A DNA stretch of 64,000 nt, from assembly GCA_011191975.1 (NCBI GenBank), contig DUFA01000116.1:42634-106633 (forward strand), in the 5' to 3' direction. This DNA is from Dehalococcoidia bacterium (GTDB lineage: Bacteria; Chloroflexota; Dehalococcoidia; Dehalococcoidales; UBA2162). The notes below the pieces were generated by a model. It was given only the letters and a program-made list of their open reading frames with translations. It had not been told where the DNA came from and did not search any database. Of this stretch, positions 34,019-43,388 are shown one piece after another; the first letter of the stretch is position 1, and each line of letters begins with the position of its first letter. Position numbers and translations under genes: made by a program.

Positions 34019-35464
34019 ATGAATAAAGTATATATAACAACGACCATACCATACGTAAATGCGAAACCGCATATAGGACATGCACTCGAGTTTGTACAGG
34101 CTGATGTACTGGCACGGTATTACCGACAAACAGGTAGTAACGTTCGGTTTCAGACCGGAACGGATGAAAACGCTTTAACTAATGTGCTGGCTGCAAGAGT
34201 TCAAGGAATCGAACCGCAGGAATTAGTGAACCGAAACTCAGCTTTTTTTCAGAATCTGTGTGAAGCTCTGAAGATATCTAATGACGAATTTATCCGAACG
34301 ACAGAAAAGAGACACGAAGGAGCAGTCCAATATTTCTGGACACAATTAAATCCCGAAGACTTATTCCTGAAATCGTACAGCGGTTTATATTGTACAGGAT
34401 GTGAGGATTTCTATCTTGAAAGGGATTTGGTTGATGGAGTCTGTCCTGATCATGGCACGAAACCGGTGATTGTAGAAGAAGAGAATTACTTTTTCCGTTT
34501 GTCTTCATATCAACAGCAACTCGCAGAGCTGATTTCCTCTGGTAAAATTCGAATCTATCCTGAAACACGAAAAGAGGAAATTTTGAATTTCATCCAGGGA
34601 GGATTACATGACATCAGCATTTCTCGATCGACAAAACGTTCAGGGAATTGGGGTATAAGAGTTCCTGGAGATCCATCACAGGTTATTTATGTCTGGATCG
34701 ATGCATTAATTAATTATCTTTCCGGGATAGGGTATGGTAATTCCAACAGATGGAAATCGTTCTGGAATACCGGTACGAAGAAGGTTCACGTGATAGGAAA
34801 AAATGTGTGGAAATTCCATGCCGTTTACTGGCCGGCATTGCTAATTTCGGCAGGTCTACCCGTACCTGACGAAATAGTTATTCATGGGTTTTTAACCGAA
34901 AAAGGTCAGAAGATAAGTAAGTCAAAAGGAAAAACTATTGATCCGATTACTCTCATTGATCAATACGGGCCTGATGCGGTCAGGTATTCATTATTGAGTA
35001 ACGCTTCGCCGTTTAGTGATTGGGATTTTAGCACGGAAAAACTCGAAGCATCCCATAACAATAACCTGGCAAATGGGTTGGGTAATTTGATCAGTAGAGT
35101 GACAACGTTGTGTCATCGTGCAGGATACGGTCGATACGAAGACCGATCAACTATTTCTGATTTTAAAGGTATCCATGACGTGATACAGAGCTATTCATAT
35201 GAAAAAGCTCTTAAGATCATTTGGGAAAAGATAACGAAAATAAATCAGGATATTGACAGGAAGAAACCCTGGGTATTATTAAATGAAGGAAAACTACCGG
35301 AGCTCAGAGCTCGACTGACTGAATGGTTGAATGTAATATCAGGTATCAGGTGCGCCTTATCACCTTTCCTTCCTGACACAAGTGAAAGAATCTCGGGAAT
35401 ACTTTCGCAAAATCCTATAATACCTGCACCTGTGTTATTCCCGAAGATAAAAACTGATCTTTAA
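34019..35464 (+). CDS. metG: Methionyl-tRNA synthetase, short form
   Basis: This 481-residue class I synthetase charges tRNA-Met. It has the HIGH motif (NAKPHIGHALEF), the zinc-knuckle region CTGCEDFYLERDLVDGVCPDHG, and KISKSKGK (KMSKS-type). It lacks the C-terminal tRNA-binding domain present in longer MetG. I chose ATG 34019 (RBS GAGGT); an in-frame ATG at 33956 lies inside the leader terminator. Expression is probably controlled by the structured leader. Confidence 0.95.
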   Translation: MNKVYITTTIPYVNAKPHIGHALEFVQADVLARYYRQTGSNVRFQTGTDENALTNVLAARVQGIEPQELVNRNSAFFQNLCEALKISNDEFIRTTEKRHEGAVQYFWTQLNPEDLFLKSYSGLYCTGCEDFYLERDLVDGVCPDHGTKPVIVEEENYFFRLSSYQQQLAELISSGKIRIYPETRKEEILNFIQGGLHDISISRSTKRSGNWGIRVPGDPSQVIYVWIDALINYLSGIGYGNSNRWKSFWNTGTKKVHVIGKNVWKFHAVYWPALLISAGLPVPDEIVIHGFLTEKGQKISKSKGKTIDPITLIDQYGPDAVRYSLLSNASPFSDWDFSTEKLEASHNNNLANGLGNLISRVTTLCHRAGYGRYEDRSTISDFKGIHDVIQSYSYEKALKIIWEKITKINQDIDRKKPWVLLNEGKLPELRARLTEWLNVISGIRCALSPFLPDTSERISGILSQNPIIPAPVLFPKIKTDL

Positions 35465-35607
35465 ATTGAGAGGTAAAATATAGAAATAATCCTGTAGGGG
35501 TATTACGATATCAGACATATATCTTAAACCGGGAAATGGTTGTAGGCATAGCAAGATAACTAATTCAGAACGTTACTTTTTTTATTGAATCTCTGTGTGC
35601 TGTAAGA

Positions 35608-36276
35608 TTACGATCCCTGGCGGCTTTTCAGTTGATTCTCTAGCCAGGAATACCAGGCTTCCATGCCTTCACCGGTTTTTGCCGATATGGGATAAATCTC
35701 CGTTTTTTCATTCAGCCCTTTCACGGCGCTGACGAACTCTTCCATGTCGAAATCTAGTAACGGTGCCAGGTCGTTCTTACTTACCAGGACGACATCCACT
35801 TCGGTAAACATGAGGGGGTATTTATATGGCTTATCATGGCCTTCCGGAAGACTGAGCATCATTACTTTCTTCTGTTCGCCGAGGTTAAACTCCGCGGTAC
35901 AGATGAGATTACCTACGTTTTCTACGAGCAGCAGGTCGATATCATCGAGGGGAAGATTGTTAAGTCCCTGGCTGACCTGGTTGGCATCGAGGTGACAGCC
36001 ACCGGCGGTATTTATCTGGACTACCGGTATTGACTTTTCGTTGATTTTATCGGCATCGACAGATGAAGCAACATCACCCTCGATAACACCGATTCGTGTT
36101 TTATCTTTCATGTCGTCGATGGTCTTAAGGAGCAGGGTGGTTTTACCAGCGCCTGGCGACGACATTATATTAATCATCAGGATGTTCTTTTTCTCCACAA
36201 GGTCGGTGTTTTCTTTTGCCCTGACGTCGTTCGCTACCAGGATATCTTCTTTGATCGTTAATACCTTTACTGCCAT
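35608..36276 (-). CDS. hypB: Hydrogenase nickel-incorporation GTPase HypB
   Basis: This 222-residue SIMIBI GTPase has the P-loop SSPGAGKTTLL, GDVASSVDADKI, and NVGNLICTAEFNLGE with the conserved Cys that takes part in metal binding at the dimer interface. The N-terminal CxxCGC nickel site and His-rich region seen in some HypB are absent. It delivers nickel to [NiFe]-hydrogenase large subunit. It stands alone: no hypA, hypCDEF or hydrogenase genes are in the window, so partners must lie elsewhere. Confidence 0.93.
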   Translation of the reverse strand: MAVKVLTIKEDILVANDVRAKENTDLVEKKNILMINIMSSPGAGKTTLLLKTIDDMKDKTRIGVIEGDVASSVDADKINEKSIPVVQINTAGGCHLDANQVSQGLNNLPLDDIDLLLVENVGNLICTAEFNLGEQKKVMMLSLPEGHDKPYKYPLMFTEVDVVLVSKNDLAPLLDFDMEEFVSAVKGLNEKTEIYPISAKTGEGMEAWYSWLENQLKSRQGS

Positions 36277-36450
36277 TTTATTACCTCATTTCCTGCCTGA
36301 TATAGTCGGCAGATATATGCTTTAAAAGATTATACGCGATGATAAAAACGGTTTCAATGACGTTGTGTTTATTCGTCGGTTGTAAATAGCTATAATGGCA
36401 TAGTCAAGACGATAACGAGAGACAACATTAATATTTACTGAGAGGAAAGA

Positions 36451-37176
36451 TTGGGAAAGAAGCGGATAGATAACCTGCTGGTTGACAGGGGACTTGTTGA
36501 AAGCAGGTCGAAAGCCCAGGCAATGATAATGGCTGGTGATGTTACGGTTGATGGAAACATTATCCGGAAAGCTGGAACGCTAGTGAGTCAGGATGCTGAG
36601 ATATTAATGGCTGAACCTCCTCCATTCGTCAGCCGTGGCGGACTGAAACTAGACTATGCTCTGGATCAATTCAACCTTGATGTAAAAGGCATCATTGCAG
36701 CAGATATTGGTGCATCAACCGGCGGATTTACGGACTGCCTGCTAAAGCGGGGGGCGAGCCGTGTCTATGCAGTCGATGTCGGGTACGGTCAACTGGACTA
36801 TCGTTTAAGGCAGAACTCCCGGGTCATAGTGATGGACAGAGTGAATGCCCGGAACACACCGGATATACGGGAAAAACTCGACCTGGTGGTTATTGATGTT
36901 TCGTTTATCTCCGTGCAGAAGGTTATACCGGCGGTAGCAGGAGTGCTTAAAGATAGAGGCAGTATTATTGTGCTGGTTAAACCTCAGTTTGAAGCGAAGC
37001 GAGAAGAAGTAAGTAAAGGAGGGATCATCAGGAAACCGGAGGTACATGCCAGAGTGTTGGGGCGATTTGTGAAATGGGTGACAGACAACGGATATAGATT
37101 AAAAGGACTGGTCGGGTCACCGATAGAGGGGGCTTCGGGAAACCGGGAATTCTTAGCCTGGATACAATTGACATAA
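36451..37176 (+). CDS. tlyA: TlyA-family rRNA 2'-O-methyltransferase
   Basis: This 241-residue protein starts at TTG 36451 (GAGAGGAAAGAT upstream). It has an N-terminal S4 domain (KRIDNLLVDRGLVESRSKAQAMI) and an FtsJ-type SAM domain (ADIGASTGGFTDCLL, VDVSFISVQKVIP). TlyA methylates ribosomal RNA; early 'hemolysin A' naming is not a guide to function. A TATAAT lies at 36391-36396. It overlaps closely with the hydrolase gene (1 base apart). Confidence 0.92.
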   Translation: MGKKRIDNLLVDRGLVESRSKAQAMIMAGDVTVDGNIIRKAGTLVSQDAEILMAEPPPFVSRGGLKLDYALDQFNLDVKGIIAADIGASTGGFTDCLLKRGASRVYAVDVGYGQLDYRLRQNSRVIVMDRVNARNTPDIREKLDLVVIDVSFISVQKVIPAVAGVLKDRGSIIVLVKPQFEAKREEVSKGGIIRKPEVHARVLGRFVKWVTDNGYRLKGLVGSPIEGASGNREFLAWIQLT

Positions 37177-37177
37177 A

Positions 37178-37939
37178 ATGAAGTTTGAGGGTATTGTACT
37201 AAACGTCGATGAGATAGACATAACCGGTAGATTATATTTACCGGATGATGATAGATCTGTGTATTCGACGGTATGCATCTGCCACGGAATACCGTCGGGA
37301 AATCCAGTCAATCCAGATGACGGCGGATATCCGCTGCTGGCTGAACAGATCTGCAGCAGGGGATATGCTGTGTTCATCTTTAATTTCAGAGGTGCCGGAA
37401 CCAGCGGCGGAAACCTTGATATGTACGGATGGACGAGAGATCTAAATGCCGTAATCGATTACCTGTATCAGAGACCTGAAATTGATAATTCATTTGTGTC
37501 GCTATTAGGATTCAGTGCTGGTGCAGCTGTTTCCGTTTATACGGCAGCTCACGACATGAGAGTAACTTCGGTGGTTGCCTGCTCCTGCCCTGCCGAATTT
37601 GGATTCCTCGATCCGGAAAGTGCCCTGGAAAGATTTAGAAATATCGGCACTATCAGAGATAGAGACTTTCCAGATTCAATAAGCAAGTGGGCAGAAGGTT
37701 TCAAGACAGTAAGGCCTATTAATTATATCCATGACATTTCACCAAGACATGTTGCCATTATTCACGGAGAAGATGATGAAGTTGTGAATATCAGTCATGC
37801 CTACCGGTTGTACGATAAAGCAGGAGAGCCGAAACGGTTACGCACCATCCCAGGTGCCGGTCATAAGCTGCGGAATAACGCACAGGCATTGGAGAAAGTA
37901 TTTGAGTGCCTGAGTTTTCTGGATTCACGGATAGAGTAA
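37178..37939 (+). CDS. Alpha/beta hydrolase
   Basis: This 253-residue protein has the alpha/beta-hydrolase layout: oxyanion region CHGIPSG, FNFRGAGTSGG, the nucleophile elbow GFSAGA (Ser), and C-terminal IHGEDDEVV (Asp) and GAGHKL (His). It is similar to the small dienelactone-hydrolase or prolyl-peptidase-like esterases. Substrate unknown. It is translationally coupled to tlyA. Confidence 0.87.
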   Translation: MKFEGIVLNVDEIDITGRLYLPDDDRSVYSTVCICHGIPSGNPVNPDDGGYPLLAEQICSRGYAVFIFNFRGAGTSGGNLDMYGWTRDLNAVIDYLYQRPEIDNSFVSLLGFSAGAAVSVYTAAHDMRVTSVVACSCPAEFGFLDPESALERFRNIGTIRDRDFPDSISKWAEGFKTVRPINYIHDISPRHVAIIHGEDDEVVNISHAYRLYDKAGEPKRLRTIPGAGHKLRNNAQALEKVFECLSFLDSRIE

Positions 37940-38004
37940 AATCCTTAATGAAAGATTGGTTAAATTGACCCTAGTCTGATAGAGGTTTATAATTAAGGTG
38001 GACT

Positions 38005-39465
38005 TTGGTAAGTCGAGGAGTTGAGGAAGGCAGATTTTTGCACACTGACTTACACGAAAGCTGCGCAGTCGTTGGAATTTTTTCTCCTGATGAGGACGTA
38101 GCCAGACTTACCTTCTTCGCACTTTTTTCCCTCCAGCATCGCGGCCAGGAAAGCGCCGGTATTGCCACATCCGACGGTGAAATTATATCTTATCACGGGA
38201 ATATGGGTTTAGTCTCACAGGTATTCGACGAGGATTCACTCAGTCAACTTATCGGCCATATCGCCATCGGTCACACCCGATATTCAACGCGGGGTTCCAG
38301 TAAGTTATATAACTGCCAGCCTATCATCGTCGGTGAGGGACGAAATACTATAGCAGTAGCGCATAACGGCAACATTGTAAACGCAGAAAATCTCCAGGAA
38401 TCTCTGAAAAGCCAGGGATACGTGTTTCATACTTCGACTGATACAGAAATAATAGCAAACCTGATACTTTCTTCTCCGGGCGATAGCTGGGTGGACAAGA
38501 TCAGGTATACTATGCATCGATTGAAGGGTGCCTATTCACTGACCATCCTCACGGCTGACACACTATTCGCTGTACGTGATCCACTTGGAGTCAGACCTTT
38601 GTGTATAGGAAAGATAAACGGTGAGGGCTATGTTCTTGCCTCTGAAACCTGTGCTCTCGATCATATTGGTGCCGAGTTTATACGTGAAATCGAGCCAGGA
38701 GAAATAGTTACAATCGACGCTACCGGCATGAAGAATTATAAAGAAGTGTCGGAAAAACATGCATTGTGCGTGTTTGAATTCATATATTTTGCCAGACTGG
38801 ATAGCAAAATATATGGTAAGTTGCTTTATCAGGCCAGGCAAAATATGGGCGCAACAATGGCTGAAGAACATCCCGTAGATGCCGATCTGGTGATGGGAGT
38901 ACCGAGTTCAGCCATAGCAGCCGCAACCGGTTATGCGCACCGGTCAGGAATACCACTTGCGGAAGGATTGGTACAGAATCGATATGTTGGCCGTACTTTT
39001 ATTGAACCTGACCAGCGTATTAGAGACCTTGGTGTACGAATAAAATTCAATCCTCTTCCGCAGGTACTTGAAGGTAAAAGGGTAATAGTGGTAGACGACA
39101 GTATCGTACGCGGTACAACAACACCACATTTGATAAAAATGATTAGACATTCCAGCGCAAAAGAGGTACATATGCGTATCTGCGCTCCTCCAATCCGGTT
39201 TCCCTGCTTCTTTGGCGTTGATATGGCTACACGCTCAGAACTTTTAGCGGCACAGAAATCTATACCTGAAATCTGCGAATTTATCGGGGCAGATTCCCTC
39301 GGATATTTAAGTGTCGAAGGCCTAATTAAGTCTATCAGCCTTCCGAAAGACAAATTTTGTCTTGCCTGTTTTACCGGTGAGTATCCTATACCGGTACAGG
39401 TGGAAATGGATAAACTGGCTCTGGAAACTACCGACGATGATTCCTTCAGCACACGACTACGGTAA
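38005..39465 (+). CDS. purF: Amidophosphoribosyltransferase, iron-sulfur type
   Basis: This 486-residue enzyme does the first step of purine synthesis. The class II glutaminase nucleophile Cys is in HESCAVVGIFS; the residues before it are a propeptide, as in the B. subtilis type. The PRPP motif is VIVVDDSIVRGTT. Four [4Fe-4S] ligands of the Bacillus-type enzyme are present in CVFEFIYFAR, IRFPCFFGVD and KFCLACFTG. The TTG start at 38005 is uncertain. No other pur genes are adjacent. Confidence 0.94.
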   Translation: MVSRGVEEGRFLHTDLHESCAVVGIFSPDEDVARLTFFALFSLQHRGQESAGIATSDGEIISYHGNMGLVSQVFDEDSLSQLIGHIAIGHTRYSTRGSSKLYNCQPIIVGEGRNTIAVAHNGNIVNAENLQESLKSQGYVFHTSTDTEIIANLILSSPGDSWVDKIRYTMHRLKGAYSLTILTADTLFAVRDPLGVRPLCIGKINGEGYVLASETCALDHIGAEFIREIEPGEIVTIDATGMKNYKEVSEKHALCVFEFIYFARLDSKIYGKLLYQARQNMGATMAEEHPVDADLVMGVPSSAIAAATGYAHRSGIPLAEGLVQNRYVGRTFIEPDQRIRDLGVRIKFNPLPQVLEGKRVIVVDDSIVRGTTTPHLIKMIRHSSAKEVHMRICAPPIRFPCFFGVDMATRSELLAAQKSIPEICEFIGADSLGYLSVEGLIKSISLPKDKFCLACFTGEYPIPVQVEMDKLALETTDDDSFSTRLR

Positions 39466-39594
39466 TATTTTCGCTTTTTTAGACTTCCATTTATATTACA
39501 TCACATTAAAGTATCCCCGAATACCTCTTGACAGGTTCATCCTTCTGAAAGTAGACTTTGCTATACCAAAATATTGCGGAGGAGGGGTACTGAT

Positions 39595-40986
39595 TTGATA
39601 GTAGATTTTACCAAACTGGACAGAGCTTTCACGCCGAAATGCCTGGTGGTAGTTGGTGGTAATCCGCACTGGTTATGGCTTCGTGACCAGAAAAATTTTC
39701 AAGGAAAACTCTACTCGGTACAGGTAAATCCGGAAACTATAAAAGATATTGAAGCAGCAGGCATTACTAACTTTACGAGTGTACGTGACGTGCCTGAACC
39801 GATCGACCTGGTGATAGTGTCCGCGCCGAGGAAAGCGGCTGTTGATGTCCTGAAAGACTGTATAGCTGCGGATGTGGCAGCGGCACACTATTTCACGGCT
39901 GGTTTCTCGGAGACAGGTGAAGAAGAAGGAATTGAAATAGAACGGCAACTAAAGGAAATTGCTGATGCAGCTAATTTTCATTTGATCGGTCCTAACTGCA
40001 TGGGTATATATAACCCGAAGATCAGTCTAGGCCAGATTGTCTGGGATAATTCAGGTCCATTTTCACCGGTAGGAATAATATCTCAGAGTGGCACTCATAC
40101 AACTACTCTCGGTCAACGAGCTCATCTGCAGGGGATCAGTATCCGCAAGGCGGTTAGTTTCGGGAATGGTATTGTGTTGGATTCTTCCGATTATCTTGAA
40201 TATTTTGCTTATGATTCTGAGATTGAAGTAATAGGAATGTACCTTGAAGGTGTGAGGGACGGAAAGAAGTTCACGAAAATTCTTAAAGAAGTAGCAGCGA
40301 GAAAACCGGTGGTAATTTGGAAAGGCGGCAGATCTAAAGAAGGCGAACGTGCTATATCGTCTCATACGGGGTCGCTTGCTGTCTCAAATGATATCTGGGA
40401 CGCAGCTGTCAGGCAGTGCGGAGCGATCAGTGTCTCTACGATGGAGGAACTTGTCGATACTATCAAAGCTTTACTTTACTTTCCTCCGGTACGCGGTACA
40501 AGGGTAGGTATTGCAGGTGGTTCGGGCGGACAGTCCGTAGCTATAGCCGATGGCTTTGCTTCGGCTGGTTTAATCTCTCCGACACTTTCGGGCGAATCTT
40601 ATCGGGAATTGAGTACATTTTTAACATTGATAGGTGGTGGTTACAGGAACCCGATCGATACTGGAAGCCAGCCGCGGAATAAGATTCCGCAGATAATGGA
40701 AGTACTGGACAGAGATGATAATATCGATAACCTGGTATTACTTACCGGCGCACGATGGGGAATGACGGAAACTCCGAAAATAGATATCGAAACCATGGCT
40801 GATATTAAACAGAAATCATCAAAACCGGTAATGGCTATTGTTGCTTATTCAACTCCGGAAGAGATGCAGGGTTCAATGGACGCGATGATGTTGTTCCAGG
40901 AAAAAGGAGTGCCAGCCTTTCCCACGATCGAACGCTGTGCAAAAGCTTTAAAAAACGCGTACGATTATTACAGCTTTAAAGGGTAA
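39595..40986 (+). CDS. ADP-forming acyl-CoA synthetase-like CoA-binding protein
   Basis: This 463-residue protein starts at TTG 39595, 7 bases after GGAGGAGGGG. It has an N-terminal CoA-binding Rossmann domain (PKCLVVVGGNPHWLWLR, VIVSAPRKAAVDVL), GPNCMGIYNP, the succinyl-CoA-ligase-like region ISQSGTHTTTLG, and a conserved SSHTGSLAVSN catalytic His site. It lacks the ATP-grasp beta part, so it would need a partner subunit or act alone differently. It is related to acetyl-CoA synthetase (ADP-forming) alpha subunits; substrate unknown. Confidence 0.83.
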   Translation: MIVDFTKLDRAFTPKCLVVVGGNPHWLWLRDQKNFQGKLYSVQVNPETIKDIEAAGITNFTSVRDVPEPIDLVIVSAPRKAAVDVLKDCIAADVAAAHYFTAGFSETGEEEGIEIERQLKEIADAANFHLIGPNCMGIYNPKISLGQIVWDNSGPFSPVGIISQSGTHTTTLGQRAHLQGISIRKAVSFGNGIVLDSSDYLEYFAYDSEIEVIGMYLEGVRDGKKFTKILKEVAARKPVVIWKGGRSKEGERAISSHTGSLAVSNDIWDAAVRQCGAISVSTMEELVDTIKALLYFPPVRGTRVGIAGGSGGQSVAIADGFASAGLISPTLSGESYRELSTFLTLIGGGYRNPIDTGSQPRNKIPQIMEVLDRDDNIDNLVLLTGARWGMTETPKIDIETMADIKQKSSKPVMAIVAYSTPEEMQGSMDAMMLFQEKGVPAFPTIERCAKALKNAYDYYSFKG

Positions 40987-40997
40987 TAAGGCTGATT

Positions 40998-41537
40998 TCA
41001 GGACTGTTCCTGAGGGAGGGGCTGTCCCAGTTCCCAGTCGGTACGGAGTATCTCCATGAGTATGAAGTGATACTTACCGCGAGTTGATTCTCCGTATGTG
41101 TTAAAACCGCATTTCTGAAAGCATCTCTGGGCACGGTCATTCCAGTTCAGAGTTTTCAGATATATCCGGTGAATCCTTGTAGTGTTGAAAATATGGTTTA
41201 CCAAGGTAGTGACAGCGTCTGATCCATAACCTCCGTCCCAGTAATCGCGATTTCCAATCATGATACCAAGCTCGGTTTCACCTTTAACCTCATCGAAATT
41301 GTAATATGAGCAATTACCAATGTGTTCACCATCGATAGTGTCGATAGCAAACCGTTTCCCTGATGAGTAGTAATAACGTAACTCACTGGTATATTCTTCT
41401 AAATATTCGGTATAGGGCATGCGAAGTACAGGTGCGGCGTCGAGTCGAGCTAACTCCGGATCGGTTTCCCATGAGTAATCTTCCCATGCATCGTCGGTTC
41501 TCTTATTACGTAAAACAACCTTGGTACTGATAATCAT
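40998..41537 (-). CDS. GNAT-family N-acetyltransferase (RimJ/RimL-like)
   Basis: This 179-residue protein has the RimJ/RimL arrangement: TELGIMIGNRDYWDGGYGSDAVTTLVNHIF holds the acetyl-CoA pyrophosphate loop, and NWNDRAQRCFQKCGF the C-terminal part. Likely N-acetylates a protein N-terminus or small amine. It is the last gene of a minus-strand run HEAT, PAC2 and TldE/TldD lying upstream. Confidence 0.83.
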   Translation of the reverse strand: MIISTKVVLRNKRTDDAWEDYSWETDPELARLDAAPVLRMPYTEYLEEYTSELRYYYSSGKRFAIDTIDGEHIGNCSYYNFDEVKGETELGIMIGNRDYWDGGYGSDAVTTLVNHIFNTTRIHRIYLKTLNWNDRAQRCFQKCGFNTYGESTRGKYHFILMEILRTDWELGQPLPQEQS

Positions 41538-41555
41538 TTCGGACGTTCTACCTCT

Positions 41556-42494
41556 TTACATTCGGAAGGATAAAGGATCATCGGATGCGTCGATATTTTG
41601 AAGAGCTTCTTCAGCAGCTTCTTTTACAGCATCATTCTGGCTTTCAAGGCATAGTTTCAGACACTCCCTGGCTGACAGGCTGCCTATTTTACCGAGTGAT
41701 TGTATGGCTGCCATCCGAACATCAATGTCATCATCTCCGTTAGCCAGTCTTATTAATGAAGGTACAGCCTTTTCGTCTTCCAGTTCTCCGCAAGCTCCCA
41801 CTGCTTCGTATCTTATCTCAGGATCATCATTGTCCATCTGTTCCAGGAGTACAGGAAGCCAGGATGAGTCACAACTTTTTCCCATTGAGTATAGTGCGCT
41901 GATTACAAGATCAGGATTATTACTATGATAGGCATTGTTGATAGCATCCCTGACATCCGGCATACTTAACGGAGCAGCAGATTCGAGGACGCGTCTAATA
42001 ACATCTGCCGATTTGTTCCTGTCATCTATCGCTCCAAGGAGGGCTTCCCGTATTTTTTCTGTATTCTGTTCCCGGAGCTTTCCTAGTTCTGCCAGTATGG
42101 CATACTTACCCAAGGCTATTGCGGCGGTAGATTGCACCTTATCAGATTCGTCTTCTTCAAGGAGTTTGATGAAAGGATCTATCAGGGAAGTGTCTTCATT
42201 CTCCCAGAGTCCTTCGATAGCCATAGAACGGATATTTTCCTCGGGATCAGAGAGACAATATCTGAAAATTGTATCGAAATTTAACTCAATGTTTTCTTCA
42301 GCTAATTCCGAGAGACGGCTGATTGTTTGAATCCGGCGTTCAGTTTCTAACGTATCCCAAACTTCTCTGAAGAGTTTCATTTCACTCGGGCTAAGCCCAG
42401 ATAATTCGGTAAGAGTGGTATTACCGGGGATTTCTTCACCTTCAGCTAACTCGTGTATAGCTTTGCTGGTAGACTTGCGTAAGGAAGAATCCAT
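41556..42494 (-). CDS. HEAT-repeat protein
   Basis: This 312-residue protein is an array of HEAT/PBS-lyase-type helical repeats (LIDPFIKLLEEDESDKVQ; WLPVLLEQMDNDDPEIRYEA; AVPSLIRLANGDDDIDVRMAAIQSLGKIGS). Such scaffolds bind proteins; a PBS-lyase activity is not implied. It abuts the PAC2 gene (1 base overlap at 42494), and the two are probably co-expressed. Confidence 0.85.
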   Translation of the reverse strand: MDSSLRKSTSKAIHELAEGEEIPGNTTLTELSGLSPSEMKLFREVWDTLETERRIQTISRLSELAEENIELNFDTIFRYCLSDPEENIRSMAIEGLWENEDTSLIDPFIKLLEEDESDKVQSTAAIALGKYAILAELGKLREQNTEKIREALLGAIDDRNKSADVIRRVLESAAPLSMPDVRDAINNAYHSNNPDLVISALYSMGKSCDSSWLPVLLEQMDNDDPEIRYEAVGACGELEDEKAVPSLIRLANGDDDIDVRMAAIQSLGKIGSLSARECLKLCLESQNDAVKEAAEEALQNIDASDDPLSFRM

Positions 42495-43312
42495 TAACCG
42501 TCATCCTCGTAATAAAAGTCATCGTCACCTTCGACATCACCTTCATCCTGTTCCCAGATCGGTTCTGTAAAAAGGTCGATATATTCTTCCATGGCTTCGG
42601 CGGCGAGTTGCTTCATCTTGGTCTTTGTCTCATCGGCAACCTGTGAAATTTCAAAGGTATCTATCTTGATACCGAGCATCTCCGGCAGAACTCCAAGAAT
42701 AGCGTAGGCTGCAATCGGATTCTGTATCCTGGTGGTATATCCCGGTACTTCAGCAAGAAGGCAGATACCTTCGATATTTCTTTCCTTTGCAACACCCAGG
42801 AGAAGTCCGTTCAATCCCGAGATCTGTAAATTACCTTTATGATTGAGATCACGTATTTTTAATTCTTCAAGTATTTCAGGCACGGTGGCTACTCCCCAGA
42901 CGCTGGGTTGCTCGGTGTGATGAATACGGGTAATGGCTGCAGCGCAGGTATATACACGCTTTGCTTGAAATCTGAGACCTACATCGAGTACAGCATTGGC
43001 CAGTTCATAGGCATTCGTTGCTGGTTGGTCTTCGCCGATAAAAAGGATGATGTCACTCCCTCTATCAGGATTTTTCCAGTAAGAGAAAGTATTCTTGGGG
43101 AACTGGGGTGCTTCGACGACGTTATCCCTGACCGCTACACCGATTGGATCGAAAAATCTAGGAGCATTTATCTCTCCAAGTTTTTTAAATTCCAGTTTCT
43201 TTTCCAGGTAGTTTGCTACAAGTATGGATACGTGACCGATTCCCGGCCATGCGGCTATCATATTCGGCTTGTTTAATTTGGGTCTGGCGGTAATTTTTAC
43301 CGAATCATTCAT
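42494..43312 (-). CDS. PAC2 family protein (proteasome assembly chaperone 2-like)
   Basis: This 272-residue protein has the PAC2 start (MIAAWPGIGHVSILVANYLE), then LFIGEDQPATNAYELANAVLD, and an acidic C-terminal tail (EQDEGDVEGDDDFYYEDDG). PAC2 proteins occur in archaea and some bacteria, often with unknown roles. No proteasome genes are in the window. It overlaps the HEAT gene by one base. Confidence 0.88.
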   Translation of the reverse strand: MNDSVKITARPKLNKPNMIAAWPGIGHVSILVANYLEKKLEFKKLGEINAPRFFDPIGVAVRDNVVEAPQFPKNTFSYWKNPDRGSDIILFIGEDQPATNAYELANAVLDVGLRFQAKRVYTCAAAITRIHHTEQPSVWGVATVPEILEELKIRDLNHKGNLQISGLNGLLLGVAKERNIEGICLLAEVPGYTTRIQNPIAAYAILGVLPEMLGIKIDTFEISQVADETKTKMKQLAAEAMEEYIDLFTEPIWEQDEGDVEGDDDFYYEDDG

Positions 43313-43388
43313 CTAATCATACCTGTAATTTCTGGTTTTTCAGAGTGGAAGGAATTTCTCATAAAAGCAGGTTCTCTTCAGGAGAGTC